From Erythrobacter sp. CCH5-A1 (lineage in GTDB: Bacteria > Pseudomonadota > Alphaproteobacteria > Sphingomonadales > Sphingomonadaceae), in contig NZ_LSKQ01000167.1 of assembly GCF_001557115.1 (NCBI RefSeq), forward strand, positions 1 through 48,204: a stretch of DNA of 48,204 bases. The letters are read 5' to 3'. Shown here piece by piece: positions 41,735-48,204 of the stretch (position 1 is the first letter of the stretch; each line of letters opens with the position of its first letter). A model generated the notes under the pieces. The model ran no database searches and was not told where the DNA came from. It saw only the letters and a program-made list of their open reading frames with translations. The position numbers were made by a program, and so were the translations under genes.

Positions 41735-43138
41735 TCAGCTTTCGAGCTGGCGCAGGAGGCTGCGCACATCGCCGTCCATGTCGGCATCGCGCTGGCGCAG
41801 GTCCTCGATCAGGCGCACCGCGTGGATCACGGTCGAATGGTCGCGCCCGCCGAACTTGCGCCCGATTTCGGGGTAGCTCCTCGGCGTGAGCACCTTGGAG
41901 AGATACATCGCCACCTGCCGCGGACGCACCACCGCGCGGGCGCGGCGCTTGCTGCTCATTTCCGCGCGGTCGATGCGGTAGAACTGGCAGACCGTGCGCT
42001 GGATCTCGTCGATAGTGATCCGGCGGCGGTTGGCGCTGAGGATGTCGGTGAGCTGTTCCTCGGCCAGCTGGAGCGACACGTCCTGCCCGGTCAGCTGGGC
42101 ATAGGCGATCAGCTTGTTGAGGCCGCCCACCAGCTCGCGCACGTTGCGGGTGATGGTGCGGGCGAGGAAATCGACCACGTCCTCGGGCACGCTGAGCGGG
42201 GCGAATCGCGCCAGCTTGCTGACGAGGATTTTCTTCCTCAGTTCGATATCGGCGGGCTGGATGTCGGCGACGAGGCCCATCGACAGGCGCGAGAGGAGGC
42301 GCGGTTCGACCCCGTCCAATGCCTGCGGGGCGCGGTCGGCGGCGAAGACCAGCCGCTTGCCCTCGGCCAGCAGCGCATCGATCGTGTACAGCAGCTCTTC
42401 CTGCGCGCTCGCCTTGCCGATGATGAACTGGATGTCGTCCACCAGCAGCAGGTCGAAGGAGCGAAGGCGCGCCTTGAACTCGATCGTCTGGCTCGACTTC
42501 AGGGCCTGCACGAATTCGACCATGAAGCGTTCGGCCGAGCAATAGAAGATCCGCGCGCGGGGATGGGCGTGCAGATAGCCGTGGCCGATCGCGTGGAGGA
42601 GGTGGGTCTTGCCCTGACCGGTCGCCGCCTTGAGGTAGAGCGGCGAGAACTGCGGCTGTTCCAGCGCCGCCATGCGTTGCGCCGCGTTGCAGGCGAGGAT
42701 GTTCGCCTCGCCCGTAACGAAGGCGCCGAAGGTCAGCGAGGGATCGAGCCCCACGGAGGAGGTGAAGGTCGCATCGCCGAGGCTGCCGGCAGCCATGGCG
42801 ATCGCGCTCGCGCCGTCATTGGCGGGGCGGCGGCCGTCATCGAGGCGCAGGTCGGGCAGCTGGCGACGGCCCGGGTGGACCATGATGTTGACCTTGCGCA
42901 CTTCGCTGCGCGCGATGCTCCAGGCGAGCTGCAGCCGGTCATGGAAGCGGTCGCGCACCCAGTTGGCGGAGAATTCGGTGGGCAGGTAGAGATCAAGCGT
43001 GCCGCAGTCGCGGTTGAGCATGCCGAGCTGAATCGGCTTGATCCACTGGCTGTGGAGCTGATGCCCCAGATCCTTGCGCAGACCCTGACTGATATCGGCC
43101 CAGTCGGCAGCGAGATTTACGGCTTCGGCATCTTCCAT
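41735..43138 (-). CDS. dnaA: Chromosomal replication initiator DnaA
   Basis: The 467-residue protein, started at ATG 43138 (MEDAEAVNLAADWADISQGL), carries domain I, a short linker, the AAA+ domain III and DNA-binding domain IV. Walker A is KAATGQGKTHLLHAIGHGYL, Walker B LLLVDDIQFI, and RLLSRLSMGLVADIQPAD contains the sensor and Arg-finger region. Domain IV has YPEIGRKFGGRDHSTVIHAV, the DnaA-box recognition helix. An in-frame ATG 18 codons earlier is less likely because homologues I recall start at MEDA. recF, dnaN and gyrB are not nearby, so the gene is isolated from the usual origin neighbours. Confidence 0.97.
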   Translation of the reverse strand: MEDAEAVNLAADWADISQGLRKDLGHQLHSQWIKPIQLGMLNRDCGTLDLYLPTEFSANWVRDRFHDRLQLAWSIARSEVRKVNIMVHPGRRQLPDLRLDDGRRPANDGASAIAMAAGSLGDATFTSSVGLDPSLTFGAFVTGEANILACNAAQRMAALEQPQFSPLYLKAATGQGKTHLLHAIGHGYLHAHPRARIFYCSAERFMVEFVQALKSSQTIEFKARLRSFDLLLVDDIQFIIGKASAQEELLYTIDALLAEGKRLVFAADRAPQALDGVEPRLLSRLSMGLVADIQPADIELRKKILVSKLARFAPLSVPEDVVDFLARTITRNVRELVGGLNKLIAYAQLTGQDVSLQLAEEQLTDILSANRRRITIDEIQRTVCQFYRIDRAEMSSKRRARAVVRPRQVAMYLSKVLTPRSYPEIGRKFGGRDHSTVIHAVRLIEDLRQRDADMDGDVRSLLRQLES

Positions 43139-43552
43139 CAAATGTTCATCGGCCTGGCGGCCATTCGTCCGCGCCTTGTCAGTCCTGTGCACAAGCTCAT
43201 CCCCAATTCACACACGGCCTGCGAATCCCTCGCGGGCTCGCCGACAAATTTCATCCCATTGCGACAGGCACTGCCTTTCCCATCCGCGGAATCGCAATTC
43301 CGCAGAACCCCCCTGTCGGCCAGTTTGTAAAAGCACCCGGACTGTCCCGCGCCGGGTGGAGTTCATGTAAAGAACGCATCGGCCCGATGCGCAAGCGCGG
43401 ACTTTTAAAAAAAGTGAAATAATCCTGTTGACTCGCCTCTACCCCGCAGACTTGCGTTGAAGTGTCTGAATTATCGAGAAAAATTGCTTGGCAAACACGC
43501 GAATCGCGGCGAATCCTGACGTTTACGGGGGATCAGCTTGTCGCAATTGTCG

Positions 43553-43589
43553 CAAAAGAAACGGGCCGCGCTCATGGAGCGCGGCCCGT
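43553..43589 (-). terminator. Rho-independent terminator of rpsT
   Basis: ACGGGCCGCGCTC (43561-43573) pairs perfectly with GAGCGCGGCCCGT (43577-43589) around a three-base loop. On the reverse strand the stem is followed by TTTCTTTTG. It lies 72 bases beyond the rpsT stop. A classic strong terminator. Confidence 0.85.
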
Positions 43590-43607
43590 CGGTTTGTAGC
43601 GACCACT

Positions 43608-43647
43608 CCATTCCGTAGTCCCGCGTAGATCGCGGAAGACGGAATGG
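43608..43647. repeat. Nested palindrome just after rpsT
   Basis: CCATTCCGT (43608-43616) pairs with ACGGAATGG (43639-43647). Inside it CCGCG (43621-43625) pairs with CGCGG (43631-43635) around TAGAT. It begins 13 bases beyond the rpsT stop, between the gene and its terminator, and may stabilise the mRNA 3' end. Confidence 0.5.
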
Positions 43648-43660
43648 CAGGCGATTCGAA

Positions 43661-43921
43661 TCAGAGAGTGGCGACTCGCTTGGTCAGGCGCGACATCTTG
43701 CGCGCGACGGTGTTCTTGTGGAGCACGCCGCGCGCGACGCCGCGGGCCATTTCCGGCTGGGCGGCCTTCAATGCGGCAGCAGCGGCTTCCTTGTCGCCCG
43801 CTTCGCAGGCCGCTTCGACCTTCTTGATGAAGCTGCGGATGCGGCTCACCCGCGCGCCGTTGATGGCGGCACGGTTGGCATTGCGGATGATGCGCTTCTT
43901 GGCTTGCGGCGTATTGGCCAT
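43661..43921 (-). CDS. rpsT: 30S ribosomal protein S20
   Basis: The 86-residue basic protein begins [21 protein letters not shown] and continues with [11 protein letters not shown] and [21 protein letters not shown], the standard S20 pattern. It binds 16S rRNA early in 30S assembly. It has a recognisable promoter (44034-44062) and a strong terminator (43553-43589), so it forms a single-gene unit between mutM and dnaA. Confidence 0.97.
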   Translation of the reverse strand: MANTPQAKKRIIRNANRAAINGARVSRIRSFIKKVEAACEAGDKEAAAAALKAAQPEMARGVARGVLHKNTVARKMSRLTKRVATL

Positions 43922-44033
43922 ATTCGTGTCTGTCTCGCGTTTGCTTCAGGCCGCTCGGCGCGACCGGGAAATTGGTTGGCGGTTGCTCGAAAAGGGGCGA
44001 GCGGACGCAGGGCCCAACCGCCGGAAAGCAGCG

Positions 44034-44062
44034 CGCATAGTCGCGAAGCCGCCAAAGGTCAA
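44034..44062 (-). promoter_or_regulatory. Sigma-70-type promoter of rpsT
   Basis: On the reverse strand TTGACC (44062-44057) and TATGCG (44039-44034) are separated by exactly 17 bases. The -35 box matches at five of six positions and the -10 at three, with the important first TA present. It lies about 110 bases upstream of the rpsT start. Confidence 0.6.
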
Positions 44063-44073
44063 CGATTCTCGCC

Positions 44074-44889
44074 TTACCTCTGGCAGACGGGGCAGAACCA
44101 TGTGCTGCGCCCGCCTTGGGCAATCCGCTGGATGATGCCGCCGTCATCGCGACGGCACGCTTCCCCCTCGCGTCCGTAGACATCGAAGGAGCTCGCGAAA
44201 TAGCCCAATTCGCCGTCGGGCCGGGCATAGTCGCGCAAGGTGGAGCCGCCATCGCGGATCGAGGCTTCGAGCACATCGACGATCGCGGGCACCAGCCGCG
44301 CAAGCTGCGGGCCCGTCACCTTGCCCGCCTGTTTCGTGGGCCGGATGCCCGCGCGCCACAGCGCCTCGCACACGTAGATGTTGCCGAGGCCCGCGACAAT
44401 CCGCTGATCGAGCAGGCACAGCTTCACCGACTGCGTCTTGCCCCTGAACGCCGCCTTGAGGTGCGCAGCCGTCAGACCGGGGCCAAGCGGTTCCGGCCCG
44501 AGCGCGGCGAATTGCGGCCACGCGTCGAGCGTATCGGTTCCCACCAGATCGACCGAGCCGAACCGCCGGGGATCGCACAGCGCGAAGCGGTGGCTCTGCG
44601 TTTCCAGCAGCAGGTGATCGTGGGTGTCGGGCGTCTCGGGATCGATCCGCCAGCGCCCGCTCATGCCCAAGTGGAAGATCATCGTCGCGCCGCGATCGAG
44701 ATGCATGAGGCCATACTTCGCCCGCCGCCCGAGCGCGCTCACGGTCGCGCCGGTCATCACCTGCACCAGATCGGCAGGGAAGGGGCGGCGCAGGTCGGCG
44801 CGGTTCAACTGGACGCGCGTGATCCGCTCGCCTTCGAGGAAGGCGGCGAGGCCGCGGACTGTCGTCTCGACCTCGGGTAACTCAGGCAT
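44074..44889 (-). CDS. mutM: Formamidopyrimidine-DNA glycosylase
   Basis: The 271-residue enzyme excises 8-oxoguanine and ring-opened purines in base excision repair. The mature start MPELPEVETTVRGL carries the catalytic Pro-2 and Glu-3, so ATG 44889 is certain; an upstream in-frame ATG would bury Pro-2. RRAKYGLMHLD and FHLGMSGRWRI fit the family, and LLDQRIVAGLGNIYVCEALW is the H2TH region. The zinc finger at the end has CRRDDGG and FCPVCQR. It is divergent from ubiE. Confidence 0.97.
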   Translation of the reverse strand: MPELPEVETTVRGLAAFLEGERITRVQLNRADLRRPFPADLVQVMTGATVSALGRRAKYGLMHLDRGATMIFHLGMSGRWRIDPETPDTHDHLLLETQSHRFALCDPRRFGSVDLVGTDTLDAWPQFAALGPEPLGPGLTAAHLKAAFRGKTQSVKLCLLDQRIVAGLGNIYVCEALWRAGIRPTKQAGKVTGPQLARLVPAIVDVLEASIRDGGSTLRDYARPDGELGYFASSFDVYGREGEACRRDDGGIIQRIAQGGRSTWFCPVCQR

Positions 44890-44940
44890 TGCAAACTTCG
44901 CACATAGGCTGCCCTCTATCACCCTTTGCCTATGGGGCAA

Positions 44941-44954
44941 TTCCCTCTAGGGAA
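44941..44954. promoter_or_regulatory. Short palindrome upstream of ubiE
   Basis: TTCCCT-ct-AGGGAA is a perfect inverted repeat six bases before the ubiE ATG in the 71-base mutM-ubiE divergent region. The AGGGAA arm may also serve as the ribosome-binding site, so folding could mask it. This is a structural observation only. Confidence 0.35.
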
Positions 44955-44960
44955 CCGGGC

Positions 44961-45716
44961 ATGAGCGACAACACCGACGAAACCGTCTCCTTCGGCTACC
45001 AGCAGGTCACCCCCCAGGAAAAGACCCGCAAGGTCGGCGAGGTCTTCTCCAGCGTCGCACGCAAGTACGACATCATGAACGATGCGATGTCGGGCGGGAT
45101 GCACCGGCTCTGGAAGGACAAGTTCGTGCGCCGCGTGAAGCCGCAGCCGGGCGAGCAGATCCTCGACATGGCAGGCGGCACCGGCGACATCGCCTTCCGC
45201 ATGGCCGAGCGCGGCGCGCATATCACGGTCGCCGACATCAATCAGGACATGCTGGATGTCGGCGCCGAACGCGCGCTCGAGCGCGGGTTTGACGCGGAGG
45301 ACGGGGCGCTCGTCTTCACCTGCCAGAACGCCGAGCAGGTCAGCTTCGCCAGCAACACCTTCGACGCCTACACCATCGCCTTCGGTATCCGGAACGTGAC
45401 CCACATCGACAAGGCGCTCGCCGAAGCCCTGCGGGTCCTGCGCCCGGGCGGGCGGTTCTTCTGCCTCGAGTTCTCGACCGTTGAATGGTCGGGGCTGAAG
45501 GAGGCTTACGATCTCTATTCCGAACACCTCCTGCCGCGCATGGGGCAGGCGATTGCCGGGGACGCGGATTCCTACCGCTACCTTGCCGAATCGATCCGCA
45601 AGTTTCCGCCCATGCCCGCCTTCGAGCAGATGATCCGCAAGGCCGGCTTCGCCAACACCAAGGTCGAGCCGATCATGGGCGGGCTGGTGGCGATCCACTC
45701 GGGGTGGAAGATCTAG
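44961..45716 (+). CDS. ubiE: Ubiquinone/menaquinone C-methyltransferase UbiE
   Basis: The 251-residue SAM-dependent methyltransferase adds the C-methyl group to the quinone ring. Motifs: KVGEVFSSVARKYDIMNDAMSGGMHRLWKD, motif I ILDMAGGTGDIAFRMA, FDAYTIAFGIRNVTH and LRPGGRFFCLEFSTVEW. It begins the ubiE-ubiB run; ubiB starts four bases after its stop. In this group the main product is ubiquinone (inference from lineage). Confidence 0.96.
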   Translation: MSDNTDETVSFGYQQVTPQEKTRKVGEVFSSVARKYDIMNDAMSGGMHRLWKDKFVRRVKPQPGEQILDMAGGTGDIAFRMAERGAHITVADINQDMLDVGAERALERGFDAEDGALVFTCQNAEQVSFASNTFDAYTIAFGIRNVTHIDKALAEALRVLRPGGRFFCLEFSTVEWSGLKEAYDLYSEHLLPRMGQAIAGDADSYRYLAESIRKFPPMPAFEQMIRKAGFANTKVEPIMGGLVAIHSGWKI

Positions 45717-45720
45717 GCCA

Positions 45721-47277
45721 GTGACCTCCTCCGTCGTCCACCTTTCCCGCCTTGCGCGCTGGGGCGTGACGCTCGCCCGCAGGCGCGCGCTGGTGGGGAT
45801 CGAGAATGATCCCAACGCGCCTGCTGCCCTGCGCCGCCTCGTGCGGCTCGCGCGGCTGGCGACGCTGACCGGCAAGCGCGGCAAGCCCGACTATGCGGGG
45901 GCCTTCCGCGCCATCGGCCCGGCCGCGATTAAGCTCGGGCAATCGCTCGCGACGCGCCCCGACCTTGTCGGCGAGGAGGCTGCGAACAACCTCTTGTCCT
46001 TGCAGGATTCGCTCCCTCCGGTGCCCTTCGCGCAGATCAGGGCGGCGATCGAATCGAGCTTCGGCCAGCCGATCGGGAACCTGTTCGCGGAGATCGAGCC
46101 CGAGCCGGTCGGCGCGGCGAGCATCGCGCAGGTCCACAAGGGGCTGACCACCGATGGCCGCAAGGTCGCGATCAAGGTGCTGCGGCCCGGCATCCGCGAG
46201 AAGTTCGCGCAGGACATCACCACCTACGAATGGGCCGCCGCTCATGTCGAGGCTATGGGCGGCGAGGCGAGCCGCCTGCGCCCACGCCTCACCATCGCCA
46301 ACTTCAAGCGCTGGACCAATTCCGAGCTCGACCTGCGGCGCGAGGCCGCCTCTGCCTCCGAACTCGCCGAACAGATGGCGGGCGTACCCGGCTACCGCAT
46401 CCCGGCCATCGACTGGGATCGCACCAACGGGCGGGTGATGACGGTCGAATGGATCGACGGGATCAAGATCAGCCGCGTCGACGAATTGCGCGCGCGCGGG
46501 CACGATCTTGCCGAGATTTCCGAGCGCCTCGTCATCAGCTTCCTCACCCAGGCGATCAGCGCGGGCTTCTTCCATGCCGACATGCACCAGGGCAACCTGT
46601 TCGTGGAGGATGACGGCACCATCGTCGCGATCGATTTCGGGATCATGGGCCGCATCGACCGACGCGCGCGGCAGTGGCTGGCGGAGATTCTCTACGGGCT
46701 GACCACCGGCAATTACCAGCGCGTCGCCGAGATCCACTTCGAGGCGCAATATGTGCCGAGCTACCACTCGGTCGGCGAATTCGCGACCGCGCTGCGGGCG
46801 GTGGGCGAGCCGATGCGGGGCAAGCCGGTGAAGGAGCTCAGTGTCGGCCAGATGCTCGACGGGCTCTTCGCGATCACCCGCGATTTCGACATGCAGACCC
46901 AGCCGCATCTGCTGCTGCTGCAGAAGACCATGGTGATGGTCGAAGGCATTGCCACCCAATTGAACCCCGACATCAACATGTGGGACACTGCCGCGCCCTA
47001 TGTGCGCGAGTGGATCCGCGACGAGCTGGGCCCTGAAGCCGCGCTCGCCGACCGGCTCAAGCAGGATACCGAAACGCTGCTGCGCCTGCCCGGCCTGATC
47101 CGGCGCGTTGAGGAGATGTTCCCGCCCAAGGGCGGCGCGCCCGAGCCGCCGCCGCTGCCGGTCATCCCGCTCATCACCGACCGCCGTGAGGGGCCGAGCC
47201 GCTTCGGCTATCTGGTCGCTGCCTTGGCAGGCGCGGGCGCGGTATGGGGCGCGCTCGCGGCCGGCTGGATCGGATGA
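45721..47277 (+). CDS. ubiB: Ubiquinone biosynthesis protein UbiB (ABC1/ADCK-type kinase-like)
   Basis: The 518-residue protein belongs to the atypical kinase-like UbiB family needed for ubiquinone formation. The KxGQ motif is in AIKLGQSLATRPDLV. The Ala-rich nucleotide loop is EPVGAASIAQVHKG, and the Lys of VAIKVLRPG follows. The catalytic-loop equivalent is HADMHQGNLFV and the metal site is AIDFGIMG. A C-terminal transmembrane helix (LVAALAGAGAVWGALAAGW) anchors it to the membrane. GTG 45721 is used, four bases after ubiE. Its stop overlaps the next ATG (ATGA). Confidence 0.95.
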   Translation: MTSSVVHLSRLARWGVTLARRRALVGIENDPNAPAALRRLVRLARLATLTGKRGKPDYAGAFRAIGPAAIKLGQSLATRPDLVGEEAANNLLSLQDSLPPVPFAQIRAAIESSFGQPIGNLFAEIEPEPVGAASIAQVHKGLTTDGRKVAIKVLRPGIREKFAQDITTYEWAAAHVEAMGGEASRLRPRLTIANFKRWTNSELDLRREAASASELAEQMAGVPGYRIPAIDWDRTNGRVMTVEWIDGIKISRVDELRARGHDLAEISERLVISFLTQAISAGFFHADMHQGNLFVEDDGTIVAIDFGIMGRIDRRARQWLAEILYGLTTGNYQRVAEIHFEAQYVPSYHSVGEFATALRAVGEPMRGKPVKELSVGQMLDGLFAITRDFDMQTQPHLLLLQKTMVMVEGIATQLNPDINMWDTAAPYVREWIRDELGPEAALADRLKQDTETLLRLPGLIRRVEEMFPPKGGAPEPPPLPVIPLITDRREGPSRFGYLVAALAGAGAVWGALAAGWIG

Positions 47278-48204
47278 GGCTGGCGGAGGGCGGCCGCCTG
47301 GCGCTGCCGCACCGTCCCTTCGCGCGGTTCCCCCGCTGGGCCGCGGCGCTGGTGCTGGCGCTGCTCGCTGCGGCGATGATCTGGAGCGCCGCCGCCAACC
47401 TGCCCGCTGACGACTCTCTTGCGGCCGAGGCTGCGACCAAGCCCGTCGCCGCGCCCGCGAGGCCTGCGCCCGGAAAGGGCGACATGGCGCTCTATGCCCG
47501 CATCCATACCCGCATGGCGGCAGGCGAGGGCTACTACGCCGCCGCCCTCGCCGAGCAGCGGGCGCGCGGCTATCCGACATGGCCCTTTGTCGCGGTCCGC
47601 CTGCCGACCCTCGCATGGGCACAGGCGATGCTGGGAGCGGACGGCGTGCGCTGGCTGGCGCTGGCGCTGGCGGGAGGGGGAATCGCGGCGCTGTGGCTGC
47701 GGGCGGAGCCGCTCGCCCCCCGCGGGGAGGGGATCATCGCCAGCGCGCTGCTGGCGGCGGGCGGGGGTGCGGCGCTTGTCCCCGTAGCCGGTTATGACCA
47801 TGACTTCATCGCCGGCATGCTGCTCACTTTGGCGCTGCTCGCCTACCGCCCGGATCGCTGGGGCGGCGCGCTGCTCGCCGCCGCCGCCGCGCTGGCGGTG
47901 CGCGAGCTCGCAGCGCCCTTCGTGCTGCTGTGGCTGGCCTTCGCGCTCGGCGAGCGGCGCTGGCGCGAGGCTGCGGCGGTTGCGGCGGTGCTTGCCCTCT
48001 TCGCGCTCGGCTTGGTGTTCCACGCCGCGGCGGTCGATGCCGCGCGACTGCCGGGCGACCTTGCCTCGCAAGGGTGGAGCGCGCGGGGCGGATACGGGCT
48101 CCCGCTCGCGGGCCTTGGCCAGCTGACCGGTCTGCGCCACCTCCCGCCGGCGCTCGCCGCGCCCCTCGCGATTCTGCCGCTCGTCGGCTGGGCGGGGCTG
48201 GGCG
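47274..48204 (+). CDS. Polytopic membrane protein, 3' end beyond the window
   Basis: An ATG overlapping the ubiB stop opens a frame that stays open to the window edge (310 residues). It has a hydrophobic N-terminal helix (WAAALVLALLAAAMIW), an Ala/Pro-rich segment, then MALYARIHTRMAAGEGYYAAALAEQ and several further hydrophobic helices (for example RWLALALAGGGIAALWL and GALLAAAAALAVRELAAPF). A long loop after the first helix followed by many helices resembles GT-C-type glycosyltransferases or mannosyltransferases. That is only a guess, because the C-terminus is missing and no catalytic DD motif is visible. Confidence 0.7.
   Translation, partial: MRLAEGGRLALPHRPFARFPRWAAALVLALLAAAMIWSAAANLPADDSLAAEAATKPVAAPARPAPGKGDMALYARIHTRMAAGEGYYAAALAEQRARGYPTWPFVAVRLPTLAWAQAMLGADGVRWLALALAGGGIAALWLRAEPLAPRGEGIIASALLAAGGGAALVPVAGYDHDFIAGMLLTLALLAYRPDRWGGALLAAAAALAVRELAAPFVLLWLAFALGERRWREAAAVAAVLALFALGLVFHAAAVDAARLPGDLASQGWSARGGYGLPLAGLGQLTGLRHLPPALAAPLAILPLVGWAGLG

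Larger units (their letters stand above)
43139..43660. other. Long intergenic region between dnaA and rpsT
   Basis: About 520 bases hold no convincing gene. The part beside dnaA contains TTGTGCACA on the reverse strand (about 43184-43192), resembling a DnaA box with two mismatches. Further out is an AT-rich block with TTTTAAAAAAAGTGAAATAA (about 43403-43422). A small palindrome GCGGAAT-cgca-ATTCCGC lies at 43286-43303. The distal end holds the rpsT terminator and a nested palindrome. The dnaA promoter should be here, but no strong sigma-70 pair stands out. One DnaA-box-like word is not enough to call an origin. Confidence 0.5.

Noticed and set aside
43139..43660. Replication origin beside dnaA
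   Set aside because: Only one DnaA-box-like word was seen and the usual origin neighbours are missing; in this order the origin is often not beside dnaA.
45673..47622. 649-codon reverse frame opposite ubiB
   Set aside because: It is antisense to ubiB, whose kinase-like motifs are all present.
1..48204. CRISPR array, tRNA, rRNA or insertion sequence
   Set aside because: No regularly spaced direct repeats, cloverleaf sequences, rRNA stretches or transposase genes were seen on either strand.

Overview
The window is high-GC, tightly packed chromosomal DNA from an alphaproteobacterium. The best fit is order Sphingomonadales, probably an Erythrobacteraceae-like strain. This is inferred from gene content and order (UPF0262 next to dnaB, a CC_3452-family protein, rpmH-rnpA-yidD-yidC-engB, mutM/ubiE-ubiB beside rpsT and dnaA) and from protein sequence style, not from an rRNA gene. 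No rRNA, tRNA, CRISPR array, insertion sequence or phage was found.

Layout. 1-4.4 kb: the end of an unknown gene, a secreted trypsin-fold protease, dnaB (reverse), and a forward run of UPF0262, a degenerate GH25-like protein and cytidine deaminase. 4.4-9.8 kb: an M14 carboxypeptidase with a lipoprotein (reverse), galE, zinc-free L36, a HAD hydrolase, and a divergent pair of a CC_3452 secreted protein and an HxlR regulator. 9.9-14.1 kb: recQ, a TonB-like protein and comM. 14.3-19.9 kb: a secreted ClpP-like protein, then rpmH-rnpA-yidD-yidC-engB (ribosome, RNase P and membrane-insertion housekeeping genes), a small membrane protein and a secreted nuclease.

19.9-29.8 kb is the most unusual region: five reverse-strand genes, all encoding exported proteins built from DUF11-like beta-sandwich modules. 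One is a giant protein with a predicted C-terminal outer-membrane barrel. Three members share an N-terminal module, four end in a similar terminal beta-strand, and the first and last share an upstream element resembling a CtrA site. The giant gene is split by a single in-frame TGA. I read this as a cell-surface structure of unknown function.

29.8-41.6 kb: metabolic and stress genes (VOC protein, GST, S1/P1 nuclease, LysE exporter, cupin, dapE, dicarboxylate symporter, nth, dapB, sirtuin, ThiF/MoeB, DUF983). 41.7-48.2 kb: dnaA, rpsT with a good promoter and terminator, mutM, the ubiquinone genes ubiE-ubiB, and a membrane protein that runs off the window.

Two intergenic regions (8.5 kb and 15.6 kb) carry an unusual composite of hairpins. 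A conserved GGCCRGTNGGCC palindrome is flanked by perfect hairpins whose sequences differ from copy to copy.
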